A DNA stretch of 5,301 bases from an uncultured Eubacteriales bacterium (lineage in GTDB: Bacteria; Bacillota; Clostridia; Peptostreptococcales; Anaerovoracaceae). Under the pieces are notes generated by a model. It made no database searches. It was not told the DNA's origin and was given only the letters and a program-made list of their open reading frames with translations. Shown here piece after piece: positions 1 to 5,098 of the stretch. Each line of letters starts with the position of its first letter. Within the stretch, counting starts at the first letter, position 1. Position numbers and translations under genes: made by a program. The DNA lies in the NCBI GenBank assembly GCA_902766915.1, contig CACXFN010000089.1, forward strand, positions 1 through 5,301, read 5' to 3'.

Positions 1-42
1 TAAGTTTATCTTCTGTATAACATATTAGAATACACAAAATTA

Positions 43-55
43 GCCGAAAAACGGC
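43..55 (-). other. Small hairpin at the 5' end of the leftward transcript
   Basis: GCCG (43-46) and CGGC (52-55) are perfectly complementary around a 5-base loop. Read leftward, the loop is U5 and the stem begins a few bases after the predicted start site of the leftward promoter. It could stabilise the 5' end of that RNA. A weak terminator is less likely because the bases that follow (TAATTTTG) are not a clean U-run. The rest of positions 1-63 shows nothing else that I can recognise. Confidence 0.35.
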
Positions 56-63
56 ATAGGTCT

Positions 64-91
64 ATTATATATTCTTACAGATGTTTGTCAA
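64..91 (-). promoter_or_regulatory. Leftward sigma-A type promoter for a gene beyond the left edge
   Basis: On the minus strand the -35 hexamer TTGACA (91 down to 86) and the -10 hexamer TATAAT (69 down to 64) both match consensus exactly, with a 16-bp spacer. Transcription would start near position 57 and leave the window at position 1. The first transcribed bases include a small hairpin, GCCG-TTTTT-CGGC (55 down to 43). No convincing start codon with a ribosome site lies in the 57 bases that remain, so the gene itself is outside. The sequence match is direct; activity is inferred, and A+T-rich DNA does yield chance matches. Confidence 0.6.
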
Positions 92-93
92 TA

Positions 94-113
94 GTTTTTT
101 GTGGTCAAAAAAC
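94..113. repeat. Perfect 8-bp inverted repeat, possible operator
   Basis: GTTTTTTG (94-101) and CAAAAAAC (106-113) are perfect inverted arms around the 4-base spacer TGGT. The element lies between the two divergent promoters, just upstream of the leftward -35 box. The motif GTCAA recurs at 87, 104 and 119, and AATAGT at 90 and 115, so the stretch is internally repetitive. It could be an operator or only a curved A-tract. The arms are simple sequence, so chance is a real alternative. Confidence 0.35.
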
Positions 114-121
114 AAATAGTC

Positions 122-156
122 AAAATTTTTATTTTGTATTTTCACAAATTTTTATT
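122..156 (+). repeat. A/T-tract direct repeats upstream of the leuA promoter (UP-element-like)
   Basis: AAATTTTTATT occurs at 123-133 and again at 146-156, a 23-bp period of about two helical turns. The second copy ends inside the leuA -35 box. Phased A/T tracts directly upstream of -35 commonly act as UP elements that bind the RNA polymerase alpha subunit. That role is inferred here. Confidence 0.35.
137..151. promoter_or_regulatory. Possible CodY box upstream of leuA
   Basis: Positions 137-151 match the Firmicutes CodY consensus AATTTTCWGAAAATT at 12 of 15 bases, with mismatches at 137, 145 and 149. The site ends three bases before the -35 box of leuA. CodY represses branched-chain amino acid genes in many Firmicutes when isoleucine and GTP are high, so the position makes sense. 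The surrounding DNA is very A+T-rich, which raises the chance of an accidental match, and I cannot see whether this genome encodes CodY. Confidence 0.3.
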
Positions 157-183
157 GACAATTATTTCGCTGTAGTTTATATT
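155..183 (+). promoter_or_regulatory. leuA promoter
   Basis: A consensus -35 TTGACA (155-160) and a -10 TATATT (178-183, 5 of 6) are separated by exactly 17 bp. Transcription should start near position 190, giving a leader of about 300 nt before leuA that contains the whole T-box. It is the only strong rightward promoter ahead of the T-box. Confidence 0.75.
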
Positions 184-224
184 TATGTAGTATTTATTTT
201 AATCTTTAATTAAATATAAAGCAA

Positions 225-442
225 CACTTTATTCATCGGCTTCGCCATGACGGGAATAATCTATTACACTTCATTTTATAGAGAGTCCTAGTTTGCTGGA
301 ATAGGATAAATGAATAATAGAGTCTCACCCCTGAGCGAATAAATGAGTGAACGCGTTGATGGACGCGTTAAGAAGAGTGGTACCGCGGATAATTATTCGT
401 CTCTTCCCCCGATACATTTTGATATCATCAGGGGATTTTTTT
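225..442 (+). promoter_or_regulatory. Leucine-specific T-box riboswitch of leuA
   Basis: This leader RNA senses uncharged tRNA-Leu and permits transcription of leuA when leucine is short. Stem I: the lower part pairs roughly 225-245 with 335-349; CTATTA (261-266) pairs with TAATAG (315-320); TTCAT (270-274) pairs with ATGAA (310-314); the AG bulge is AGAGAG (280-285); the distal stem TCCTA/TAGGA (286-290 with 302-306) carries the GTTTGCTGGAA apical loop. The specifier loop reads CTC (324-326, Leu) followed by the usual ACCCCTGAGC. Stem III is AACGCG/CGCGTT (350-355 with 364-369). In the antiterminator, GAAGAG (372-377) pairs with CTCTTC (401-406) and GCGGAT (385-390) with ATTCGT (395-400), leaving the 7-base bulge TGGTACC (378-384). 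TGGT can pair with tRNA 3' ACCA, which fits the A discriminator of tRNA-Leu. I see no room for Stem II or the IIA/B pseudoknot. Confidence 0.93.
405..442 (+). terminator. T-box intrinsic terminator
   Basis: TCCCC (405-409) pairs with GGGGA (431-435). After a C/A mismatch, GAT (411-413) pairs with ATC (427-429). A run of seven T follows (436-442). The hairpin shares bases 405-406 with the 3' arm of the antiterminator, so the two folds compete. The overlap is only about two bases, less than in many T-boxes. It ends 46 bases before the leuA start codon. Confidence 0.85.
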
Positions 443-488
443 ATCCCTTTAGGTATCACCGTAACTATTTTAAACAAGGAGTAATAAA

Positions 489-2192
489 ATGCAAAACTAC
501 ACAAAGTATAACCCCGGTTATTTTCCCCCTCCCACCTCCCGTATGGATTGGGTTAAAAAAGATCACATAGAAAAAGCACCTATTTGGTGTAGCGTGGATC
601 TAAGGGATGGAAACCAGGCCCTTATAGTTCCAATGAGTTTAGATGAGAAACTGGAATTCTTTAAGGTTCTTTGTGATATTGGTTTTAAACAGATTGAAGT
701 TGGTTTTCCGGCAGCTTCCGATACAGAATACGAATTCTTGAGAGCATTGATAGAAAAGAATCTGATTCCCGATGACGTTCAGGTTCAGGTTCTTACACAG
801 TCCAGGGAACACATTATAGATAAGACCTTTCAATCCTTGGTTGGAGCAAAAAATGCAATCGTTCATCTTTATAATTCCACTTCTTTTGCACAAAGGCAGC
901 AAGTTTTCCGGGCTTCCGAAGAAGAAATCAAAAAGATTGCAATGGATGGCGCAACCCTAATGAACGAATATAAAGCAAAATATCCTGATACCAATTTCAC
1001 CTTCCAATATTCTCCTGAAAGCTTCACCGGGACCGAGCCTGAATTTGCATTAGAGGTCTGTAATGCTGTAATCGATATTTGGCAGCCTACTCCTGACAGC
1101 AAGATGATAATCAACCTGCCTGCAACAGTAGAAATGTCAATGCCACATGTGTTTGCAAATCAAGTTGAATATATTAGTGACAACCTCCATAGTCGTGATA
1201 GCGTTATTCTCTCTATCCATCCACATAACGATAGAGGTACCGGCGTTGCCGATTCTGAACTTGCCCTACTTGCTGGAGGAGAAAGAATCGAAGGCACGCT
1301 CTTTGGGAACGGAGAACGTACAGGTAATGTTGATATCGTAACGCTGGCCATGAATATGTTTACCCATGGTGTAGATCCTGAACTTAATTTCAGCAACCTG
1401 CCTGAAATTGCCGAGGTTTATGAAAGAGTTACGGGAATGCAGATAGGACCCAGACAACCATATAGCGGTGCCTTGGTATTTGCTGCCTTCTCAGGATCCC
1501 ATCAGGATGCTATAGCAAAGGGAATGAAGTGGATTGAGGAAAAGAATCCCGACAGGTGGACTGTTCCTTATCTTCCAATTGATCCTCACGATGTTGGTCG
1601 CGAATATGAAGGCGATGTAATTAGAATAAATAGCCAATCAGGTAAAGGCGGCGTGGCCTATATCCTGGAAAACAATTACGGATTTGTAATACCTAAAGAC
1701 ATGCGCCCTGAAATTGGAAATCTAATAACCAAAGTTTCCGATAAGTCACAGGCAGAACTCACCCCCCAGGCTTTATATGAGGTATTTGAAAAGGAATATG
1801 TTAATGATTTCTGCCCACTTGATATTACCCATGCAACCTTTAGTCACCTGTCATCCACCAAGGATGAGGACAACAAATTCAGTGTTAAGATTAGAGCAGT
1901 CATTAAGGATGAAGTATACGAATTAACCGGCGAAGGTAATGGTCGCTTGGATGCGGTAAGTAATGCCCTTAGACAAACGCCTTATAGCTTTGATTACAAG
2001 TTTATTACGTATTCGGAAAATGCTATCTCAGCAGGTGCTGATTCCAAGGCTGCAGCATATATATGTATTGCTGATAAAAGAGATAATAAGTATTGGGGTG
2101 TAGGAACCCAAGCGGATATCATTTTAGCATCTGTAAACGCCTTGGTTTCTGCACTTAATAGAATGAATAAAAAACTACATTTTGTGGAGTAA
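489..2192 (+). CDS. leuA: 2-isopropylmalate synthase, long form
   Basis: The 567-residue cytoplasmic enzyme condenses acetyl-CoA with 2-oxoisovalerate to 2-isopropylmalate, the committed step of leucine synthesis. The catalytic TIM barrel covers about residues 30-310. DLRDGNQAL (37-45) carries the catalytic Arg39-Asp40 pair, HPHNDRG (244-250) supplies metal-binding His244 and His246, and GNGERTGN (273-280) completes the site. A linker region of about 310-430 contains HDVGR and SGKGG. The C-terminal part, about 440-560, is the LeuA allosteric domain that binds leucine in this family. The N-terminus (YNPGYFPPPTSRMDWVKKD) and the length place it with the yeast/actinobacterial-type long LeuA, not the roughly 510-residue E. 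coli type. The start is fixed by AAGGAG (476-481), 7 bases upstream of the ATG. The gene follows a leucine T-box. The reading frame is intact with no missing key residue. Confidence 0.97.
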   Translation: MQNYTKYNPGYFPPPTSRMDWVKKDHIEKAPIWCSVDLRDGNQALIVPMSLDEKLEFFKVLCDIGFKQIEVGFPAASDTEYEFLRALIEKNLIPDDVQVQVLTQSREHIIDKTFQSLVGAKNAIVHLYNSTSFAQRQQVFRASEEEIKKIAMDGATLMNEYKAKYPDTNFTFQYSPESFTGTEPEFALEVCNAVIDIWQPTPDSKMIINLPATVEMSMPHVFANQVEYISDNLHSRDSVILSIHPHNDRGTGVADSELALLAGGERIEGTLFGNGERTGNVDIVTLAMNMFTHGVDPELNFSNLPEIAEVYERVTGMQIGPRQPYSGALVFAAFSGSHQDAIAKGMKWIEEKNPDRWTVPYLPIDPHDVGREYEGDVIRINSQSGKGGVAYILENNYGFVIPKDMRPEIGNLITKVSDKSQAELTPQALYEVFEKEYVNDFCPLDITHATFSHLSSTKDEDNKFSVKIRAVIKDEVYELTGEGNGRLDAVSNALRQTPYSFDYKFITYSENAISAGADSKAAAYICIADKRDNKYWGVGTQADIILASVNALVSALNRMNKKLHFVE

Positions 2193-2209
2193 GGTTAATA
2201 CATTAAACC
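2193..2209. terminator. Weak hairpin between convergent leuA and apbE
   Basis: Directly after the leuA stop codon, GGTTAA (2193-2198) can pair with TTAAACC (2203-2209) with one bulged A around a 4-base loop. It lies in the 41-bp gap between two convergent genes, where a bidirectional terminator is expected. The stem is A+T-rich and neither side has a clean T-run (TATTATATT on the plus strand), so termination here would be weak. Confidence 0.25.
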
Positions 2210-2233
2210 TATTATATTAAAAGCCAATTGATA

Positions 2234-3328
2234 TTAATCTTCTCGTGATATCCAGCCTGATGATTTCACCTTGCTTCTATCCGGCAGGATCCACATGGCT
2301 TCTGTATCCGGCATGGATTCTATGAATTCCATGCCTTTTTCTATTGTCATATTAAAGACTGCTGTTGAATATGCATCTGCCCATCCTGAATCTTTAGTGA
2401 TAATGGATACAGAAAGAAAATTGTTTTCCGGCATTAATGTATCCGGATTAATTATATGATGATATTGCTTTCCCTGGTATTCAAAAAATCTTCTATAAAC
2501 TCCGCTTGTTACCATAGATGAATCTGCTAAATCTATGGTGTCCACATAGGAATCATCACTATCAATTTCCGGATTCTGAACGGCAATTACCCAATCGGTT
2601 CCGTCTCCTTTCTTACCGGAAGTCCTTACGTTTCCACCCGCACTAATTACAAAGTGAGTCTCCCCCTCACCCTCAAGTTTCTTCGCTATACATTCAATGG
2701 CAAATCCCTTTGCAATTGCTCCTAAATCCAAAGTCATTTCCGAATCACTTAAGAAGACGGTTGATGCTTCCTTGTCGACTATAACGTCATCAATATTGCA
2801 GTGCATGGCAGCTTTCTTCAGATCTTCAATATCGGGTATGTATGCCTTTTCCGGATCCCGGATACTGGTTTCGCGTGCATTATGCCATAAATTAAGAACA
2901 CTTCCCATGGCTATGTTCACTTTTCCATCGGTTTTACCATATATGTCCTTACCAAGTTCAATTAGTTCAATCAATTCAGCAGAGACTTCTATAGGTTCTC
3001 TTCCCGCATTATCATTTATTGTTTTGGCATTATTGATATTATCATACGCATTATATATATCGAATAAACGATGGTATTTAATGAGTTCCTTATGTATTTC
3101 ATCACTCATTTCATCAAAGGTTTCCTGGCTATCAGAATATCCAATTAAACTGGTAACCGTATCAAAGGCATCAAAATAATTATCAGAAAATCTCTCCAAT
3201 TTATTATTGTCCTGAGCTTCCTTTAAATCATCCTTCTCCTTTTCGGTATGAAAATTACCACAACCAGATAACAAGGTTGTGGCAGTCATAATCACTAATA
3301 GCAATGTAAGAATCTTTTTTGAAATCAT
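2234..3328 (-). CDS. apbE: FAD:protein FMN transferase, lipoprotein
   Basis: ApbE/Ftp-family proteins cleave FAD and attach FMN covalently to a Ser/Thr of target flavoproteins such as Rnf/Nqr subunits or extracellular FMN-binding-domain proteins, on the outer face of the membrane. This 364-residue protein starts with a Lys-rich n-region, a hydrophobic segment (6-20) and a lipobox LSGC with Cys23 as the lipidation site. A charged linker (24-47) follows, then the ApbE domain: FDTVTSL (55-61), LDLGAIAKGFA (200-210), SAGGNVRTSG (229-238), HHIINPDT (290-297) and ADAYSTAVF (317-325). Asp318 and Thr322 match the metal-binding D-x3-T of the family. The length is typical for the family. The ribosome site is weak (AAGAG, 8 bases upstream of the ATG), but the signal peptide supports this start. 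The gene is antisense to its leu neighbours, converging on leuA and diverging from leuC. No target flavoprotein is in the window, so its substrate is unknown. Confidence 0.95.
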   Translation of the reverse strand: MISKKILTLLLVIMTATTLLSGCGNFHTEKEKDDLKEAQDNNKLERFSDNYFDAFDTVTSLIGYSDSQETFDEMSDEIHKELIKYHRLFDIYNAYDNINNAKTINDNAGREPIEVSAELIELIELGKDIYGKTDGKVNIAMGSVLNLWHNARETSIRDPEKAYIPDIEDLKKAAMHCNIDDVIVDKEASTVFLSDSEMTLDLGAIAKGFAIECIAKKLEGEGETHFVISAGGNVRTSGKKGDGTDWVIAVQNPEIDSDDSYVDTIDLADSSMVTSGVYRRFFEYQGKQYHHIINPDTLMPENNFLSVSIITKDSGWADAYSTAVFNMTIEKGMEFIESMPDTEAMWILPDRSKVKSSGWISRED

Positions 3329-3371
3329 TTAATCATCTCTTATTTATGGTTTCTCATAGTAGTCCTGCAAA

Positions 3372-3400
3372 ATTATACGTCATATACCATGGTAATGCAA
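3372..3400 (-). promoter_or_regulatory. apbE promoter candidate with palindromic spacer
   Basis: On the minus strand a perfect -10 TATAAT (3377 down to 3372) lies 17 bp from a poor -35, TTGCAT (3400 down to 3395, 3 of 6). The start site would be near 3365, about 37 bases before the apbE ATG. The spacer contains the perfect 10-bp palindrome TACCATGGTA (3385-3394), next to the -35 box, a place where a repressor or activator could bind. The weak -35 would be consistent with a regulated promoter; that is inference. Confidence 0.5.
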
Positions 3401-3467
3401 GGGAGTTAATATATGCCCTCTCTTCCCTTTGATAATTTTTTAAAGCATTTCATTTATAATTATACTC

Positions 3468-3496
3468 TTAATTTTTTGATTCAATAGTGATATAAT
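3468..3496 (+). promoter_or_regulatory. leuC promoter candidate, extended -10
   Basis: TGATATAAT (3488-3496) is a perfect -10 preceded by a TGn extended element. The -35 at 17-bp spacing is weak (TTAATT, 3468-3473), as is often tolerated with an extended -10. The start site near 3503 gives a leader of about 97 nt. The spacer contains the small palindrome TTGA-T-TCAA (3476-3484). This promoter would drive leuC and probably leuD independently of the leuA T-box. No T-box motif (TGGTACC, AGAGAG or specifier pattern) is present in the leuC leader. Confidence 0.6.
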
Positions 3497-3527
3497 ATTT
3501 AGCATCATTTTTTAAAGGAATAAGAGT

Positions 3528-3551
3528 ATGGTTGAAAAACCAAGCAATTAA
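3528..3551 (+). other. Leader element before leuC: 7-codon ORF overlapping a GNRA hairpin
   Basis: An ATG at 3528, preceded by AAAGGA (3514-3519), opens a 7-codon frame (MVEKPSN) that stops at 3551, 48 bases before leuC. Its start codon lies at the edge of a small hairpin, TGGTT-GAAA-AACCA (3529-3542), whose loop is a GAAA tetraloop. The peptide has no leucine codons, so it is not a classical leucine attenuation peptide. I see no U-run terminator downstream. It could be a short translated leader or chance; the spacing from its ribosome site (8 bases) is plausible. Confidence 0.25.
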
Positions 3552-3599
3552 CAAGTAATTAAAAGTATTAATAATTGAAGATAATAGGAGACAATAATC

Positions 3600-5021
3600 A
3601 TGGGAATGACAATGACCCAAAAAATATTAGCTGCTCATGCCGGTCTAGAATCTGTAAAAGCCGGAGATTTAATTAATTCCAATTTAGATCTGGTTTTAGC
3701 CAATGATATTACCGGTCCTGTTTCAATTGGGGAATTCCAACGGGCAGGATTCGATTCTATTTTTGATAAAAGTAAGGTTGCTCTGGTAATGGATCACTTT
3801 GCTCCAAATAAAGACATCAAAAGTGCTGAACAATGTAAAGTCTGCAGAACTTTTGCAAAGAGATTTGATATAGACAATTTCTACGATGTGGGAGAAATGG
3901 GAATCGAGCATGCCCTTCTACCGGAAAAGGGCTTGGTGGTACCGGGTAACGCAATAATTGGAGCGGATTCTCATACCTGTACCTATGGTGCCCTCGGCGC
4001 ATTTTCAACAGGTGTTGGATCCACAGATATGACAGCAGGTATGGCTACGGGAAAAGCATGGTTCAAAGTCCCCAGCGCTATTAAGTTTAATCTTAGAAAC
4101 GAACTGGGTCCCTATGTTAGCGGCAAGGATTTAATCCTCCATATTATTGGAATGATTGGTGTGGATGGCGCCTTATATAAGTCCATGGAATTCACAGGTA
4201 CAGGAGTTTCGTCTCTATCAATGGATGACCGTCTTACCATCGCAAATATGGCAATTGAAGCAGGTGCAAAAAACGGCATTTTCCCTGTGGATGACGTTAC
4301 AAAGAAATACTTAAAGGGCCGTACTGATAGGGATTATACCGTTTATGAGGCGGATCCTGATGCTGAATACGATGCAATTTATGATATCGACTTATCACAG
4401 ATAGAGCCTACCGTATCCTTCCCTCACCTACCTGAAAACACTCACAGAATCGGGAAAATCCATAATATTAAAATCGATCAGGTTGTAATAGGTTCCTGTA
4501 CTAATGGAAGAATCTCAGATATGGAGGTTGCAGCCAAGATTCTGAAGGGACGACATATAGCAAAGGGAGTCAGAACAATAATTATTCCGGCCACACAAGC
4601 CGTTTATAAGGAATGTATAAAAAAAGGATTTATTGATGATTTCATTGATGCTGGATGCATCGTCTCCACCCCAACTTGCGGACCTTGTCTAGGTGGTTAT
4701 ATGGGAATACTGGCATCAGGTGAACGCTGCGTCTCTACTACCAATAGAAACTTTGTCGGAAGAATGGGACATGTTGATTCCGAAGTCTATCTGGCAAGCC
4801 CTCAAGTTGCAGCGGCGTCTGCAGTTATGGGTGAAATAGCCGATCCTAGAATTGTTGATAGTCCAGAAGCTAGAAAGGCACAGAAGGCAGCTGATAAGCA
4901 AGAAAGAAAAGCTGAAAAAGCTGCTGAAAAACAGGCTCAAAAAGCCGAGAAGCTAAACGAAAAAGCCGGTAAACTATCTGAGAAGGCAGATAAGTTAAGC
5001 AAAACCGACGAATCTGAATAA
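3600..5021 (+). CDS. leuC: 3-isopropylmalate dehydratase large subunit with charged C-terminal tail
   Basis: LeuC pairs with LeuD to form isopropylmalate isomerase, a 4Fe-4S aconitase-family enzyme that interconverts 2- and 3-isopropylmalate in the cytoplasm. The 473-residue product has the aconitase-type core: [20 protein letters not shown] (121-140), VIGSCTNGR (296-304) and [11 protein letters not shown] (356-366). Cys300, Cys360 and Cys363 are the expected cluster ligands, followed by [12 protein letters not shown] (380-391). It is the shorter, archaeal/clostridial-type LeuC, whose core normally ends near GEIADPR, here at 411-417. The frame then continues for 56 more residues (418-473) rich in Lys, Glu, Ala and Gln, in repeats that predict a long amphipathic helix. 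The start follows AGGAG (3586-3590) at 9 bases; ATGs also occur at codons 3 and 5, but the family start MGMTMTQ supports 3600. leuD follows 77 bases downstream on the same strand, so co-transcription is likely. Confidence 0.96.
   Translation: MGMTMTQKILAAHAGLESVKAGDLINSNLDLVLANDITGPVSIGEFQRAGFDSIFDKSKVALVMDHFAPNKDIKSAEQCKVCRTFAKRFDIDNFYDVGEMGIEHALLPEKGLVVPGNAIIGADSHTCTYGALGAFSTGVGSTDMTAGMATGKAWFKVPSAIKFNLRNELGPYVSGKDLILHIIGMIGVDGALYKSMEFTGTGVSSLSMDDRLTIANMAIEAGAKNGIFPVDDVTKKYLKGRTDRDYTVYEADPDAEYDAIYDIDLSQIEPTVSFPHLPENTHRIGKIHNIKIDQVVIGSCTNGRISDMEVAAKILKGRHIAKGVRTIIIPATQAVYKECIKKGFIDDFIDAGCIVSTPTCGPCLGGYMGILASGERCVSTTNRNFVGRMGHVDSEVYLASPQVAAASAVMGEIADPRIVDSPEARKAQKAADKQERKAEKAAEKQAQKAEKLNEKAGKLSEKADKLSKTDESE
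4872..5003 (+). repeat. Hendecad/heptad repeat tract encoding the LeuC tail
   Basis: Residues 425-468 of LeuC consist of three 11-residue units, [22 protein letters not shown] and [11 protein letters not shown], and then 7-residue units of the form KLxEKAx (451-457, 458-464, and partly 465-468) that overlap the third unit. Lysines fall at 426, 429, 433, 437, 440, 444, 448, 451, 455, 458, 462, 465 and 468. That is a 3-4-4 spacing changing to 3-4. A second stripe, A427, A431, Q434, A438, A442, Q445, A449, L452, A456, L459, A463, L466, follows coiled-coil spacing throughout. At DNA level these are imperfect 33-bp and 21-bp purine-rich repeats, consistent with growth by duplication. Confidence 0.8.
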
Positions 5022-5034
5022 TTAATATATGAGT

Positions 5035-5072
5035 AATCTATGTATATACATATTTAGATTGGATGATAATCC
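5035..5072 (+). other. Two small inverted repeats between leuC and leuD
   Basis: AATCTA (5035-5040) pairs with TAGATT (5055-5060) around the palindrome TGTATATACA (5041-5050). GGAT (5061-5064) pairs with ATCC (5069-5072) around a GATA loop and is followed by GTTTT (5073-5077). The second hairpin resembles a very weak terminator. With a 4-bp stem it is unlikely to stop transcription fully, but the pair might act as an RNA processing or stability site in a leuC-leuD message. Some chance pairing is expected in such A+T-rich DNA. Confidence 0.35.
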
Positions 5073-5098
5073 GTTTTAAATAATTGAAAGGAATAATT

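Larger units (their letters stand above)
85..161. repeat. 9-bp inverted repeat containing both divergent -35 boxes
   Basis: TTGTCAATA at 85-93 is the exact reverse complement of TATTGACAA at 153-161. Each arm contains the -35 hexamer of one of the two divergent promoters. Part of the match is forced because both -35 boxes are consensus, but three further bases per arm also agree. The arms enclose 59 bp of very A+T-rich DNA that holds a second inverted repeat and a direct repeat. Confidence 0.5.

Noticed and set aside
204..221. CTTTA (204-208) with TAAAG (217-221) and the palindrome TTTAATTAAA just before the T-box
   Set aside because: It is very short and all A/T-rich in an A/T-rich leader, so it is expected by chance.
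343..570. A 75-codon plus-strand frame starting MSERVDG
   Set aside because: It lies across T-box Stem III, the antiterminator and the terminator, then overlaps leuA in another frame. It has no proper ribosome site, and the RNA structure explains the sequence.
2697..3179. A 160-codon plus-strand frame opposite apbE
   Set aside because: It is antisense to the well-supported apbE coding sequence, has Ser-rich shadow-type composition and no recognisable domain or ribosome site.
3399..3440. A terminator-like element: AAGGGA (3399-3404) with TCCCTT (3424-3429), followed by a T-rich stretch
   Set aside because: The loop is about 19 bases, the stem only 6 bp, the T-run does not follow the stem directly, and no plus-strand gene ends there. 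It is more likely chance.
4716..4940. A minus-strand frame starting [13 protein letters not shown]
   Set aside because: It is the complement of the Lys/Glu-rich LeuC tail, which automatically reads as Phe/Ser/Leu-rich and looks like a membrane segment. No independent signal supports it.
4851..5018. The LeuC tail as a frameshift or read-through artefact
   Set aside because: There is no stop codon or frame change at the core boundary, and the tail has regular protein-level periodicity in the same frame up to a normal TAA. That argues for real coding sequence.
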